64,000 nt of DNA from Aureimonas phyllosphaerae (GCF_900113065.1 NZ_FOOA01000002.1:1-64000), one strand, 5' to 3'. Shown: positions 9,097 to 19,829, numbered from the stretch's first letter. Numbers and translations: made by a program. The notes: generated from the letters alone by a model not told the origin.

Positions 9097-11973
9097 ATGA
9101 AGAACGTCATTTCCATTCGCGGCGCTCGCGAGCACAATCTCAAGAACGTCGACCTGGACCTTCCGCGCGACAAGCTGATCGTGATGACCGGCTTGTCTGG
9201 TTCCGGCAAATCGTCGCTCGCCTTCGACACGATCTATGCCGAGGGGCAGCGCCGCTACGTCGAAAGCCTTTCGGCCTACGCTCGCCAGTTCCTCGAGATG
9301 ATGCAGAAGCCGGACGTCGACCAGATCGACGGTCTGTCGCCCGCGATCTCGATCGAGCAGAAGACGACGTCCAAGAACCCGCGCTCGACGGTCGGCACGG
9401 TCACCGAAATCTACGACTATCTGCGCCTTCTCTTCGCGCGCGTCGGCGTTCCCTACTCGCCGGCGACCGGCCTGCCGATCGAGAGCCAGACAGTCAGCCA
9501 GATGGTCGACCGGATCATGGTCCTTGAAGAGGGAACGCGGCTCTACCTGCTGGCGCCGATGATCCGCGGCCGCAAGGGCGAGTACAAGAAGGAACTTGCC
9601 GAACTTCAGAAGAAGGGCTTCCAGCGCGTTCGGATCGACGGCGAATTTCATGACATCGCCGATGCCCCGACCCTCGACAAGAAGTTCAAGCACGACATCG
9701 ACGTCGTGGTGGATCGCATCGTCGTGCGCGGGGACATCAAGTCGCGTCTTGCCGACAGCCTCGAGACGGCGCTTCGGCTCGCGGATGGACTGGCGGTCGC
9801 GGAGTATGCGGACGGCCTCGGCGACGATGGCAAGCCGCGCCAGATCCTCTTCTCCGAGAAGTTCGCCTGTCCCGTATCGGGCTTCACCATCCCCGAGATC
9901 GAGCCGCGCCTGTTCTCGTTCAACAACCCGTTCGGCGCCTGCCCGCGTTGCGACGGTCTTGGGTCCCAACAGCAGATCGACCCGAAGCTCATCGTTCCGG
10001 ACGAGAACCTGACACTGAAGGGCGGCGCCATCGCGCCCTGGGCGAAGTCGACCTCACCTTACTACGCTCAAACGCTGGAGGCCCTCGGTCGCGAGTATGG
10101 GTTCAAGCAGACCGAGCGCTGGTCGGCGTTGTCCGAGACCGCGCGCAATGCCATTCTGAACGGGACCGGCAAGACCAAGATCGAGTTCCGCTACAACGAT
10201 GGTCTGCGGTCCTATTCCACGACCAAGACCTTCGAGGGGATTGTCCCGAACCTCGAGCGTCGCTGGAAGGAGACGGACTCCGCGTGGTCGCGCGAGGAGA
10301 TCGAGCGCTACATGTCGGCGACCCCCTGCCCGGCCTGCAGAGGCTACCGGCTGAAGCCGGAGGCGCTGGCGGTCAAGGTCGCAGGGCTTCACATCGGTGA
10401 GGTCAGCGAACAGTCGATTCGAAATGCGCGCGACTGGTTCGAAGCGCTACCCGAGAAGCTGACGCAGAAGCAGAACGAGATCGCGGTCCGGATCCTCAAG
10501 GAAATCCGCGAGCGCCTGCGGTTCCTGAACGATGTCGGGCTCGAATACCTCACCTTGTCGCGTGCGTCAGGCACGCTGTCCGGCGGCGAGTCGCAGCGGA
10601 TCCGCCTCGCCTCGCAGATCGGCTCCGGCCTGACGGGCGTTCTCTACGTTCTGGACGAACCGTCCATCGGCCTGCATCAGCGCGACAACGAGAGGCTTCT
10701 GGCCACGCTCAAGCACCTGCGCGACATCGGCAACACGGTGATCGTCGTGGAGCACGACGAGGATGCGATCCTAATGGCCGACCACGTGGTCGACATCGGT
10801 CCGGCGGCCGGCGTCCACGGTGGTCAGATCATCACCTCGGGCACGCCCGCCGAGGTGATGGCCCATCCGAACTCGCTGACCGGCGCCTATCTCTCCGGCG
10901 CCAAGGGGGTGCCGGTGCCCGGCAAGCGGCGCAAGTCGCAGAAAGGCAAGGCGATCAAGGTCGTCGGCGCGCGCGGCAACAATCTGAAGAACGTCACCGC
11001 CGAAGTGCCGATGGGTGTCTTCACCTGTGTCACGGGTGTGTCGGGCGGCGGCAAGTCCACGTTCCTGATCGAGACGCTGTTCAAGGCCGCGGCACGGCGG
11101 ATTTCCGGCGCACGCGATGTGCCGGCCGATCACGACCGCGTCGACGGGCTGGAACTCCTCGACAAGGTGATCGACATCGACCAGTCGCCGATCGGTCGCA
11201 CGCCGCGGTCGAATCCGGCGACCTACACCGGTGCTTTCACACCGATCCGCGACTGGTTCGCCGGCCTACCGGAAGCGAAGGCGCGCGGCTACCAGCCGGG
11301 CCGCTTCTCCTTCAATGTGAAGGGCGGCCGCTGCGAGGCATGTCAGGGCGACGGCGTCATCAAGATCGAGATGCACTTCCTGCCCGACGTCTACGTCACG
11401 TGCGACGTCTGCCACGGCAAGCGCTACAATCGCGAGACGCTGGAGGTCACCTTCAAGGAGAAGTCGATCGCCGATGTCCTCGACATGACCGTCGAGGAAG
11501 GCGTCGAGTTCTTCTCGGCCGTTCCGGCGGTGCGGGACAAGCTCGTGACCCTCAACGAGGTCGGCCTCGGCTATATCAAGGTCGGGCAACAGGCGAACAC
11601 CCTGTCCGGCGGCGAGGCGCAGCGCGTGAAACTGGCGAAGGAGTTGTCGCGTCGGGCGACCGGCCGCACACTCTATATTCTCGATGAGCCGACGACCGGA
11701 CTGCACTTCCACGACGTCGCCAAGCTTCTGGAGGTGCTTCACGAGCTCGTCGATCAGGGCAATACGGTCGTCGTCATCGAGCACAATCTCGAGGTCATCA
11801 AGACCGCGGACTGGGTCATCGATATCGGCCCGGAAGGCGGGGATGGTGGTGGCGAGATCGTTGCCACGGGAACGCCAGAAGCCTTGGTGAAGGTGCCCCG
11901 CTCCTACACCGGCCGTTTCCTGAGGGATCTGCTGGAGCGTCGGCCGATTGCGAAGGCCGAAGCCGCCGAGTGA
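9097..11973 (+). CDS. uvrA: Excinuclease ABC subunit A
   Basis: The damage-recognition ATPase of nucleotide excision repair, which loads UvrB at lesions. The 958-residue protein has two ABC modules: Walker [10 protein letters not shown] near residue 32 and GVSGGGKST near residue 645, with [12 protein letters not shown] and [12 protein letters not shown] signatures. The C-terminal zinc module is intact (CEAC then CDVC). In the first zinc module the second Cys is Ser ([10 protein letters not shown], then CPRC). ATG 9097 begins the conserved [17 protein letters not shown]; earlier in-frame codons are not conserved-looking. It faces the NAD(P)H-hydrate gene with only two bases between stop codons. 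Confidence 0.98.
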   Translation: MKNVISIRGAREHNLKNVDLDLPRDKLIVMTGLSGSGKSSLAFDTIYAEGQRRYVESLSAYARQFLEMMQKPDVDQIDGLSPAISIEQKTTSKNPRSTVGTVTEIYDYLRLLFARVGVPYSPATGLPIESQTVSQMVDRIMVLEEGTRLYLLAPMIRGRKGEYKKELAELQKKGFQRVRIDGEFHDIADAPTLDKKFKHDIDVVVDRIVVRGDIKSRLADSLETALRLADGLAVAEYADGLGDDGKPRQILFSEKFACPVSGFTIPEIEPRLFSFNNPFGACPRCDGLGSQQQIDPKLIVPDENLTLKGGAIAPWAKSTSPYYAQTLEALGREYGFKQTERWSALSETARNAILNGTGKTKIEFRYNDGLRSYSTTKTFEGIVPNLERRWKETDSAWSREEIERYMSATPCPACRGYRLKPEALAVKVAGLHIGEVSEQSIRNARDWFEALPEKLTQKQNEIAVRILKEIRERLRFLNDVGLEYLTLSRASGTLSGGESQRIRLASQIGSGLTGVLYVLDEPSIGLHQRDNERLLATLKHLRDIGNTVIVVEHDEDAILMADHVVDIGPAAGVHGGQIITSGTPAEVMAHPNSLTGAYLSGAKGVPVPGKRRKSQKGKAIKVVGARGNNLKNVTAEVPMGVFTCVTGVSGGGKSTFLIETLFKAAARRISGARDVPADHDRVDGLELLDKVIDIDQSPIGRTPRSNPATYTGAFTPIRDWFAGLPEAKARGYQPGRFSFNVKGGRCEACQGDGVIKIEMHFLPDVYVTCDVCHGKRYNRETLEVTFKEKSIADVLDMTVEEGVEFFSAVPAVRDKLVTLNEVGLGYIKVGQQANTLSGGEAQRVKLAKELSRRATGRTLYILDEPTTGLHFHDVAKLLEVLHELVDQGNTVVVIEHNLEVIKTADWVIDIGPEGGDGGGEIVATGTPEALVKVPRSYTGRFLRDLLERRPIAKAEAAE

Positions 11974-11975
11974 CG

Positions 11976-13457
11976 TCAACCGCGCCGCAAGGCGTCGAGT
12001 TCTGTGTGAACGCGGGACAGCATCTGCGGTAAATCCTCGGAGATGAGGCCCGGGCCGAAGAGTTCTGCCGCACGACCGTGCATCCAGACGCCCGCGCAGG
12101 CCGCCTCGAAGGTCGGTGTTCCCTGCGCCAGTTGTGCCGCGACGATGCCGGCGAGGACGTCGCCCGTTCCCGCCGTTGCCAGCCATGGCGTTCCGGTCGC
12201 GTTGATCGCAGCCCGGCCGTCGGGCGCGGCAATCACCGTGTCGGCGCCTTTCGACACGACGACAGCGCCGGATGTCCGCGACGCGGCTCGCGCGGCGTCG
12301 AGCTTCGAAAGCGACGGATCGGCCGCGATGTCTGGAAACAGACGCTTGAATTCTCCCGCGTGCGGCGTGAGCACGACGCCGCCCTCGCTTGCGTGGCATG
12401 CGGTAAAGAGCCGGTCCGGCTCCTGCGCGAACGCCGAAATTCCATCCGCATCGAGCACCAGATGGCGGCCAGCATGCAGGATCATCGTCGCGAAGGCCCG
12501 CGCCCGCTCGACGTCTCCAAATCCCGGGCCGAGGACGAAGGCGTTGAAGCGCGCGTCCGCCAGCAATGTTGCGAGATCGCTCTCGCCGTCGCACCCGCGC
12601 AGCATGATGGCCGTGACCTGAGCCGACAGACCCGCAAGCGAGCCGCGCTGACCGACAAGCGTAACGAGGCCCGCGCCACCGCGTAGGGCCGCCGCCGCAG
12701 CGAGACGCGACGCGCCGCTGTGCTCCAGCGGTCCGGCGAACACACCCACGTGGCCTCGGTCGTATTTGTGTCCGGCCGACGACGGATGACGCAGCCGGTC
12801 GAGCCAGAGACCGGGTTCGTTCGCATCAGCCGGAGCCGGCACGTCGGCCCAAACCTCATCAGGTATTCCGATCTCCGCGACGATCAGTTCCCCCGCATGA
12901 AGGCGGCCGGGCATAAGGAGGTGACCCAACCGACGCCATTCGAACGTTACGGTGCGTTGAGCCCTGACGGCCGCCCCAAGGATCGCGCCGGTCCGCGCGT
13001 CGATGCCGCTCGGAATGTCGATTGAGACGACCGGTGATCCGCTCCTCGCAAGACGTTGCACCGCTTCGGAGCAGACTGCGTCCAGCGGGCGACGGAGCCC
13101 GGTCCCGAAGAGCCCGTCGACGACAAGGTCAAACGCCGTGCCGTCATAAGCATCCAGCGGCAGACAATCGTCTCCATCGATGGCCCGGCCATACGCGAAG
13201 ACCGTCACCGCGAACCGACCGCGCAGGAGTTCCGCCGCCTTTCGCGCATCGGCACCGTTCATGCCCGGGCCCGCCCAGACGGCGATCCGCGCCCCAGCGT
13301 GCAGACCCGTCGCCGCGACGTCCGCGACGCGAATTCCCACATTCGCAACGAGCGTATCGAGCGCGATGCCTGCCTTCTCTGCGAGGGCGTCCGCCCTTTT
13401 GACGCCGCTGTCGTCCAGAAGAGCGGTGGGCGATCCCGATACAAGCATAGTGCTCAA
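11976..13457 (-). CDS. nnr: Bifunctional NAD(P)H-hydrate epimerase / ADP-dependent dehydratase
   Basis: Repairs hydrated NAD(P)H. The N-terminal YjeF_N domain (about 1-210) epimerises the R hydrate, and the C-terminal ribokinase-like domain (about 220-485) dehydrates the S hydrate with ADP. The dehydratase half looks intact, with HKYDRGHVGVFAG and GTGDVLAGIVA. In the epimerase half the catalytic-Asp block SIDIPSGID is present, but the loop normally written GxGNNGGDG reads GPGMNGADA (residues 63-71). That raises doubt about epimerase activity. It converges with uvrA and is divergent from glnB. Confidence 0.93.
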   Translation of the reverse strand: MSTMLVSGSPTALLDDSGVKRADALAEKAGIALDTLVANVGIRVADVAATGLHAGARIAVWAGPGMNGADARKAAELLRGRFAVTVFAYGRAIDGDDCLPLDAYDGTAFDLVVDGLFGTGLRRPLDAVCSEAVQRLARSGSPVVSIDIPSGIDARTGAILGAAVRAQRTVTFEWRRLGHLLMPGRLHAGELIVAEIGIPDEVWADVPAPADANEPGLWLDRLRHPSSAGHKYDRGHVGVFAGPLEHSGASRLAAAAALRGGAGLVTLVGQRGSLAGLSAQVTAIMLRGCDGESDLATLLADARFNAFVLGPGFGDVERARAFATMILHAGRHLVLDADGISAFAQEPDRLFTACHASEGGVVLTPHAGEFKRLFPDIAADPSLSKLDAARAASRTSGAVVVSKGADTVIAAPDGRAAINATGTPWLATAGTGDVLAGIVAAQLAQGTPTFEAACAGVWMHGRAAELFGPGLISEDLPQMLSRVHTELDALRRG

Positions 13458-13483
13458 ACCCTCATCAGATGACCATCAATTGA

Positions 13484-14008
<525 letters not shown>

Positions 14009-14067
14009 TTTCCGGCGACCAACCGGACAGCCACACGAGCACAGTCGTCCATTCGGAAAGGACTCTC

Positions 14068-15477
14068 ATGACTTCGGGCAACGATATTCTGAAGCAGATC
14101 AAGGACAACGACGTCAAGTTCGTCGACCTTCGCTTCACGGACCCCAAGGGCAAGCTCCAGCATGTCACGATGGATCAGACCATCGTGGACGAGGACATGT
14201 TCTCGGAAGGCACGATGTTCGACGGTTCGTCGATCGCCGGCTGGAAGGCGATCAACGAGTCCGACATGACCCTGATGCCGGACCCCGAGACGGCGCACAT
14301 GGACCCGTTCTTCGCGCAGTCGACGATGGTCCTTTACTGCGACATCCTCGATCCGGTTTCGGGTGAGAGCTACAACCGCGATCCGCGCGGTACGGCCAAG
14401 AAGGCCGAGGCCTACCTCAACCAGTCCGGCATCGGCGACACCGCCTATTTCGGACCGGAAGCCGAGTTCTTCATCTTCGACGACGTCCGCTACAAGGCTG
14501 ACCCGTACAACACCGGCTTCAAGCTGGACTCGACCGAGCTGCCGTCGAACGACGACTCGGAGTACGAGACGGGCAACCTCGGCCACCGGCCGCGCGTCAA
14601 GGGCGGTTATTTCCCGGTTCCGCCGATCGACAGCTGCCAGGACATGCGCTCCGAGATGCTGACGGTGATGGCCGAAATGGGCGTCGCGGTTGAGAAGCAT
14701 CACCACGAAGTGGCTGCAGCCCAGCATGAACTCGGCATCAAGTTCGATACGCTGGTCCGCAACGCGGACAAGATGCAAATCTACAAGTACGTGATCCACC
14801 AGGTCGCCAACGCCTACGGCAAGACGGCGACCTTCATGCCGAAGCCGATCTTCGGCGACAACGGCTCGGGCATGCACGTGCACCAGTCGATCTGGAAGGG
14901 CGGCAAGCCGACCTTCGCTGGCAACGAATATGCCGGTCTGTCCGAGAATGCGCTGTTCTACATCGGCGGCATCATCAAGCATGCCAAGTCGCTGAACGCC
15001 TTCACCAACCCGTCGACGAACGCCTTCAAGCGTCTGGTGCCGGGCTATGAGGCGCCAGTGCTCCTCGCCTACTCCGCGCGCAACCGCTCGGCGTCCTGCC
15101 GCATCCCCTTCGGCCAGTCGCCGAAGTCCAAGCGCGTCGAGGTCCGCTTCCCGGATCCGACGGCGAACCCCTACCTCGCCTTCGCCGCCATGCTGATGGC
15201 CGGTCTCGACGGCATCAAGAACAAGATCCATCCGGGCGCCGCCATGGATAAGGATCTCTACGATCTGCCGCCCGAGGAGCTGAAGGAAATCCCGACGGTC
15301 TGCCGTTCGCTCCGCGAGGCGATGGAGAGCCTGGACTCCGACCGCGACTACCTGAAGGCCGGCGGCGTGTTCGACGACGACCAGATCGACGCCTTCATCG
15401 ACCTGAAGATGGCCGAGGTTCTGCGCTTCGAGATGACGCCGCACCCGGTCGAGTTCGACATGTACTACTCGGTCTGA
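14068..15477 (+). CDS. glnA: Glutamine synthetase type I
   Basis: Makes glutamine from glutamate, ammonia and ATP; the dodecameric main nitrogen-assimilation enzyme. The 469-residue product matches GSI-beta length. It has [11 protein letters not shown] early, the catalytic-site block [10 protein letters not shown] in the middle, and [21 protein letters not shown] contains the Tyr that GlnE adenylylates. It sits directly downstream of glnB, whose product controls that adenylylation. A clear intrinsic terminator follows the stop codon. Confidence 0.98.
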   Translation: MTSGNDILKQIKDNDVKFVDLRFTDPKGKLQHVTMDQTIVDEDMFSEGTMFDGSSIAGWKAINESDMTLMPDPETAHMDPFFAQSTMVLYCDILDPVSGESYNRDPRGTAKKAEAYLNQSGIGDTAYFGPEAEFFIFDDVRYKADPYNTGFKLDSTELPSNDDSEYETGNLGHRPRVKGGYFPVPPIDSCQDMRSEMLTVMAEMGVAVEKHHHEVAAAQHELGIKFDTLVRNADKMQIYKYVIHQVANAYGKTATFMPKPIFGDNGSGMHVHQSIWKGGKPTFAGNEYAGLSENALFYIGGIIKHAKSLNAFTNPSTNAFKRLVPGYEAPVLLAYSARNRSASCRIPFGQSPKSKRVEVRFPDPTANPYLAFAAMLMAGLDGIKNKIHPGAAMDKDLYDLPPEELKEIPTVCRSLREAMESLDSDRDYLKAGGVFDDDQIDAFIDLKMAEVLRFEMTPHPVEFDMYYSV

Positions 15478-15500
15478 CCGGTTCCGATCGGCTTGCATCA

Positions 15501-15539
15501 GGGCTTCGGCGCTTCGTGCGCCGGGGCCCTTTTCGTTTT
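15501..15539 (+). terminator. Intrinsic terminator of glnBA
   Basis: The core stem CGGCGC (15507-15512), loop TTCGT, GCGCCG is extended by GGGC with GCCC (ending 15529) and followed by TTTTCGTTTT. It lies 23 bases after the glnA stop. The stem plus T-run is a standard rho-independent terminator. Confidence 0.8.
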
Positions 15540-15562
15540 CGCGCGCAGGAGGGGGCGCTCCC

Positions 15563-16177
15563 ATGGCACCGATCGTCGTCGATCCCGCACGCATCCACGC
15601 CTTCGCCTCGGCGGCGGAGTTCGAACGATGGCTCGGCGTGCATCACGCGATCGAGTCAGAGATTTGGATCCGCATCTTCAAGAAGGCCGGCGGCTACGCC
15701 ACGGTGTCGCCCGCCGAGGCGATCGACGTCTGCCTCTGTTGGGGTTGGATTGACGCGATCCGCAAGGCCCACGACGAGATCAGCTACCTCCAACGCTACA
15801 CGCCGCGCAGGCCGCGCAGTATCTGGAGCCTCGTCAACGTCGGCAATGTGGAGCGCTTCGCAGCGGCCGGTCGCATGACCGAGCGTGGCCTGCGGCACGT
15901 GGAGACGGCAAAGCGCGACGGACGCTGGGATCGGGCCTATGCGGGCAGCCGCGATATGGTCATGCCGGACGATCTTTCGGCCGCCGTCGCCGCCGATCCC
16001 GCTGCGCAGGCCACCTTCCAGGCCCTCAGCGCGCAGAACCGCTTCGCCTTGGCCTTTCGGCTTCACAATATCCGCAGGCCCGCAGCCCGGCGGCGCAGGA
16101 TCGATGCCTTCGTGCTGATGCTACGAGAGGGCCGAATGCCGCATTCGCAGAAGCGATCGCCCAAAAGCGAAGCCTGA
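15563..16177 (+). CDS. YdeI/OmpD-associated family protein
   Basis: A 204-residue soluble protein resembling the YdeI/OmpD-associated family. The recognisable block is IKIFKKAGGYATVS-like sequence (WIRIFKKAGGY) followed by EAIDVCLCWGWIDA near residues 52-65, with LQRYTPRRPRSIWS after it and a basic C-terminus. The biochemical role of this family is not established. A purine-rich site (GCAGGAGG) precedes the ATG. It lies alone between the glnBA terminator and its own terminator, so it is probably independent of nitrogen control. Confidence 0.85.
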   Translation: MAPIVVDPARIHAFASAAEFERWLGVHHAIESEIWIRIFKKAGGYATVSPAEAIDVCLCWGWIDAIRKAHDEISYLQRYTPRRPRSIWSLVNVGNVERFAAAGRMTERGLRHVETAKRDGRWDRAYAGSRDMVMPDDLSAAVAADPAAQATFQALSAQNRFALAFRLHNIRRPAARRRRIDAFVLMLREGRMPHSQKRSPKSEA

Positions 16178-16187
16178 ATGCGAAGAG

Positions 16188-16214
16188 GCTCGGCGGATCG
16201 CTCCGCCGGGCTTT
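16188..16214 (+). terminator. Intrinsic terminator after the YdeI-like gene
   Basis: GCTCGGCGGA, loop TCGC, TCCGCCGGGC: a stem of about 10 pairs with one G-T wobble, followed by TTTCTC. It is 11 bases after the stop codon and points on the plus strand. On the minus strand, where glnII ends at 16238, no T-run follows. Confidence 0.65.
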
Positions 16215-16237
16215 CTCGCGTCCGTTGTCCCGTAGGC

Positions 16238-17278
16238 TCAGGCCGCCGCAGAAACCTGGGCGCCAAGCGGCACCTCGGAGATCGTCTTCAGAACCTGGCT
16301 GGCGATCTGGTAGGGGCAGCCCTGGGAGTTCGGGCGGCGATCCTCGAGATAGCCCTTGTAGCCGTTGTTCACGAACGAGTGCGGCACGCGGATCGAAGCG
16401 CCGCGATCGGCCACGCCGTAGGAGAACTTGTTCCAGGGAGCGGTCTCGTGCTTGCCCGTCAGGCGCAGGTGATTGTCCGGGCCGTAGACGGCGATGTGGG
16501 CTTCCAGATTCTTCTCGAAGGCGGCCATCAGCTGCTCGAAATACTCCTTGCCGCCAACCTCACGCATGTAGGCCGTCGAGAAGTTGCAGTGCATGCCGGA
16601 GCCGTTCCAGTCGGTGTCGCCGAGCGGCTTGCAGTGCCACTCGATGTCGATCTCGTACTTCTCGCAGAGGCGCTGCAGCAGGTAGCGCGCCATCCAGATC
16701 TGATCGGCCGCCTTCTTGGAGCCCTTGCCGAAGATCTGGAATTCCCACTGGCCCTTCGCCACCTCGGCGTTGATTCCTTCGTGGTTGATGCCGGCGGCGA
16801 GGCAGAGGTCGAGATGCTCCTCGACGATCTGGCGCGCGATCGAGCCGACGTTCGAAAAGCCGACGCCCGTGTAGTAAGGGCCCTGCGGCGCGGGATAGCC
16901 GCTTTCCGGGAAGCCGAGCGGGCGACCGTTCTTGTAGAAGAAGTATTCCTGCTCGAACCCGAACCAGGCGTTCTCGTCGTCGAGGATCGTCGCACGGGCG
17001 TTCGAGGCATGCGGCGTGACGCCATCTGGCATCATGACCTCGCACATGACCAGCACGCCGTTGGTGCGGGCCGGATCGGGATAGACGGCGACCGGCTTCA
17101 GAACACAGTCGGAGCTGCGGCCCTCGGCCTGCATGGTCGACGAGCCGTCGAAGCCCCAGAGCGGCAGCTCTTCCAGCTTCGGGAACTCCGAAAATTCCTT
17201 GATCTGCGTCTTGCCACGAAGATTCGGCACCGGGGTGTATCCGTCGAGCCAAATGTATTCGAGCTTGTACTTCGTCAT
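16238..17278 (-). CDS. glnII: Glutamine synthetase type II
   Basis: A second glutamine synthetase, of the eukaryote-like octameric type typical of rhizobia. The 346-residue product has LPLWGFDGSSTMQA near residue 41, WFGFEQEYFF near 105, and NGSGMHCNFS and RGASIRVPHS later. GSII is not adenylylated; in rhizobia it is controlled by NtrC at a sigma-54 promoter and by the small protein GstI. Both features are visible here: a -24/-12 element 76 bases upstream of the ATG and a divergent gstI-like gene. The product would act when ammonia is scarce. Confidence 0.97.
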   Translation of the reverse strand: MTKYKLEYIWLDGYTPVPNLRGKTQIKEFSEFPKLEELPLWGFDGSSTMQAEGRSSDCVLKPVAVYPDPARTNGVLVMCEVMMPDGVTPHASNARATILDDENAWFGFEQEYFFYKNGRPLGFPESGYPAPQGPYYTGVGFSNVGSIARQIVEEHLDLCLAAGINHEGINAEVAKGQWEFQIFGKGSKKAADQIWMARYLLQRLCEKYEIDIEWHCKPLGDTDWNGSGMHCNFSTAYMREVGGKEYFEQLMAAFEKNLEAHIAVYGPDNHLRLTGKHETAPWNKFSYGVADRGASIRVPHSFVNNGYKGYLEDRRPNSQGCPYQIASQVLKTISEVPLGAQVSAAA

Positions 17279-17638
17279 CCCACTTCTCCAAAGCGCTGGC
17301 CGGTTCCCGAGCGCCTCGCATGGCGCACGGCCAGACCCAGCCTACCACCCATCATGCATATCCCGTGCCAGTTTGCCCGTGTCGTGCCGAGGGCTGGTAG
17401 AAAAGTCGTCGAAACACTCCAGGGCGACGCGTTTCTCCCGCTCGTCTCGACGTTTCCGGTCTGATCGAGCGGACGATGTCGGATGAAAGTTGATCTTCAA
17501 CCCGTCGCCGCATCGTGACGGTTTTATGTAGCCAGCGTTCTGCGGCCCTTCCATCTGATGAAAATGAGTGCATAGTGCATAGGGAATGAGCAGGCCGCGA
17601 TGCTGAAGAACGCGGCGCTCCGATAGGAGGAGATCGCA
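17279..17638. other. glnII-gstI divergent regulatory region
   Basis: 360 bases with no other gene. It contains the sigma-54 element for glnII at 17354-17370. I looked for NtrC dyads of the GCAC-N-GTGC type and found none that fit, though a short TGCATAGTGCAT lies at 17569-17580. No sigma-70 promoter for gstI was convincing. Confidence 0.6.
17354..17370 (-). promoter_or_regulatory. Sigma-54 promoter of glnII
   Basis: On the minus strand this reads TGGCACGGGATATGCAT. The invariant GG (17369-17368) and GC (17357-17356) are exactly 10 bases apart, and TGGCAC matches the -24 consensus perfectly. The -12 half is ATGCA against TTGCA. Transcription would start near 17344 and give a leader of about 66 bases. 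This agrees with known NtrC/RpoN control of glnII in rhizobia. Confidence 0.8.
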
Positions 17639-17824
17639 ATGGAACGCAATTCGCTCTCTCCAACCGCGACCATTCTCGCATTTCCGGTGGGCGGCCGGCG
17701 GGAGGCACGGCTCTGGGGTGCCGCCCCCCAGGAAAGGGCCGCGGTTCGCGAGGTGATCGTGGATTGCGACGCCTGGTATCATCAGGCGGCGATGGACGAG
17801 ACGGAGCCGCGCGGCAACGCCTGA
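17639..17824 (+). CDS. gstI: GstI-like small inhibitor of GSII (DUF2735-like)
   Basis: A 61-residue protein with a short ILAFPVGGR block near residues 12-20 and a C-terminal DCDAWYHQAAMDE, features I associate with the DUF2735 family. A strong ribosome binding site (AGGAGGAGA) stands seven bases before the ATG. The position is telling: in Rhizobium leguminosarum a small gene, gstI, divergent from glnII encodes a post-transcriptional inhibitor of glnII, and this gene is likewise small and divergent from glnII. I infer the same role. The weak point is that family membership is judged by eye. Confidence 0.65.
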   Translation: MERNSLSPTATILAFPVGGRREARLWGAAPQERAAVREVIVDCDAWYHQAAMDETEPRGNA

Positions 17825-17830
17825 CGTCGG

Positions 17831-18796
17831 TCAGGCCCCGAAGATCGAGACGCCCGAACGCTTGGCGAAGGTCTCGAGTGCGATCCGCCCGAGATGGGAG
17901 TTGCCCGCGGCGTCGAGACCCGGCGACCAGACCGCGATCGATGCCTGCCCAGGGACGATCGCCAGAATGCCGCCGCCGACGCCGCTCTTTCCCGGCAATC
18001 CGACCCGATAGGCGAATTCGCCCGATCCGTCGTAGTGGCCGCACGTGAGCATGATCGCGTTGATGCGCCGCGCCCGTTCGGCCTGGATCACCGAGAGGCC
18101 GGTGCCGGGATGGCGTCCAGAGTGGGCGAGAAACCGGCCTGCGAGTGCGAGCTGCCGGCAGGACATGGCGATGGCGCAGTGGTGGAAGTAGACGCCGAGC
18201 GTGAACTCCACCGGGTTTTCGATCACGCCGAACGACTTCATGTAGTTGGCGAGCGCCATGTTGCGGAACCCCGTCCGTTGCTCGGACTCGGCCACCGCCT
18301 TGTCGATGGTGATGGACGGGTCGTCCGACAGGAAGCGCATGAAGCGCAGGATCTCGCCCAGCGCCTCGCGCGGCTTGTGACCCGACAGGATCACGTCGGT
18401 CACCGCGATCGCACCCGCATTGATGAAGGGATTACGCGGCACGCCCTTCTCGTTCTCCAGCTGCACGATCGAGTTGAAGGCGCTGCCAGATGGCTCGCGT
18501 CCGACCCTCTTCCACAAGCGATCGCCGGCAATGCCGAGGGCGAGCGTCAGCGTGAAGACCTTTGAGATGCTTTGGATCGAGAACGCCGTATCGGCATCGC
18601 CGGCTGCGGCCACCGTTCCGTCCGGCAGGGCGACAGCCATCCCGAAATAGCTGGGATCCACCGCTCCGAGTTCGGGAATGTAGTCCGCCACACGCCCGCG
18701 ATCCGGCCTTGCCCGCATGTCCGCGGCGATCTCCGACACCAGCGACTGTAGCTCTGGTCCTGCAATCAAGGGATGCTCCGGCAGGGAAAGACGCAC
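17831..18796 (-). CDS. glsA: Glutaminase A
   Basis: Hydrolyses glutamine to glutamate and ammonia. The 321-residue product has the beta-lactamase-like [10 protein letters not shown] near residue 72, with catalytic Ser and Lys, plus [18 protein letters not shown] and [10 protein letters not shown], all typical of glutaminase A. It ends six bases past the gstI-like stop, convergent with it. With glnA and glnII nearby, the cell has opposing reactions encoded within 4 kb. Its gap of nine bases to the upstream hydrolase suggests co-transcription. Confidence 0.96.
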   Translation of the reverse strand: MRLSLPEHPLIAGPELQSLVSEIAADMRARPDRGRVADYIPELGAVDPSYFGMAVALPDGTVAAAGDADTAFSIQSISKVFTLTLALGIAGDRLWKRVGREPSGSAFNSIVQLENEKGVPRNPFINAGAIAVTDVILSGHKPREALGEILRFMRFLSDDPSITIDKAVAESEQRTGFRNMALANYMKSFGVIENPVEFTLGVYFHHCAIAMSCRQLALAGRFLAHSGRHPGTGLSVIQAERARRINAIMLTCGHYDGSGEFAYRVGLPGKSGVGGGILAIVPGQASIAVWSPGLDAAGNSHLGRIALETFAKRSGVSIFGA

Positions 18797-18805
18797 CGCG
18801 CAATA

Positions 18806-19702
18806 CTAGCGCGCAGCGGTAGGGCTAGCGCTGGCCGCGATCCAATTCAACGTGTCGCGCCAGTCGACCATGCGGATCGGGGTGCCGTGATTGCCGTCAT
18901 CGAAGCCGACGAAGCGGACGGGATCGGCCGGCCAGCGCTTGCGCACCGCTTCGAAAGCGGCGAGCTGCCGGTCGAAGGCGTACACCTTATCCCGCGTCCC
19001 ATGGGCCATGAAGACCGGCAGCGCGTTTCCCCGCACGCGGCGCATCGCCTCGAAGCGCTGTGGCGTTGAATCGGACCCGAGGAGGACCATCGCATCGATG
19101 CTGGTGACTGTTGGGCTAATCGCGATTGACCAACAGATCTGGCCGCCCATCGACGCGCAGGCGAGGATCAGTTCCGAGGTTGCCGACTCGTTCTTCAACT
19201 GTGTCACAAGGGCGGCGACCTTCTCGGCATCCGCGTCGCCGAGTTGGCCGGCATCAACGGTGATGTAGCTGCCGCCGCCTCGAACCAGAAGATTCTTCAG
19301 CCGATTGAAGTTGCCTCCGAACGTCCAGTCGTTAAGCCCCAGCCGCCGATCGCCGTTGCGGCCATGAACGAACACCAGTATCGGCTGGCCCCCGGTTGAC
19401 GCGCCGACCTGCGCGTAACGCAACGGCCCCTTCGGCGTCGCCAGCTGCTTCTCGTGCGCCTCCAGATCACGGCCGAGTTCGACGTACTGGCGCTTGACGC
19501 GTCGCTCGGGCACCTCGTCGCGGCGGTCGATGTCTCGGGCTTCATCGTAGGGCACATCAAGACGGCGTCCGCCATCGAGCGAAGCGACCGGCTCGGGGTA
19601 GCCGAAAAGATCGTCCTTGAAGGGCGGGAAGGAAGCCGCCGCGGCCGAGCCGGCGATCCCCAGTCCAAGGCAGGATCCTATGATCCGGATGATCTGACGC
19701 AT
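18806..19702 (-). CDS. Secreted alpha/beta-hydrolase-like protein
   Basis: A 298-residue protein with a signal peptide of about 23 residues (RQIIRIIGSCLGLGIAGSA). It has an alpha/beta-hydrolase-like core: FVHGRNGD resembles the oxyanion-hole HG block, ACASMGGQ is a variant nucleophile elbow with Ser, and GNHGTP supplies a likely catalytic His near the C-terminus. MAHGTRDKVY fits the usual position before the acid residue. Substrate is unknown. The start is ATG 19702, eight bases after AGGTGA. It precedes glsA by nine bases. Confidence 0.8.
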   Translation of the reverse strand: MRQIIRIIGSCLGLGIAGSAAAASFPPFKDDLFGYPEPVASLDGGRRLDVPYDEARDIDRRDEVPERRVKRQYVELGRDLEAHEKQLATPKGPLRYAQVGASTGGQPILVFVHGRNGDRRLGLNDWTFGGNFNRLKNLLVRGGGSYITVDAGQLGDADAEKVAALVTQLKNESATSELILACASMGGQICWSIAISPTVTSIDAMVLLGSDSTPQRFEAMRRVRGNALPVFMAHGTRDKVYAFDRQLAAFEAVRKRWPADPVRFVGFDDGNHGTPIRMVDWRDTLNWIAASASPTAAR

Positions 19703-19829
19703 GTACCCGCTCACCTGTCGTCGCCGAACGCATCATAAGCGGAACCGGCGTTCGCAAGCCGTTGCGGCAATGCGTCATGTGCGGGATAAACGCGCGTCGG
19801 CGTCGGTCCGCAACGGTGGCGGGCGTTGA

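Noticed and set aside
17569-17580. TGCATAGTGCAT as an NtrC site for glnII or gstI
   Set aside because: Half sites are TGCA three bases apart, unlike the longer GCAC-N-GTGC dyad of NtrC.
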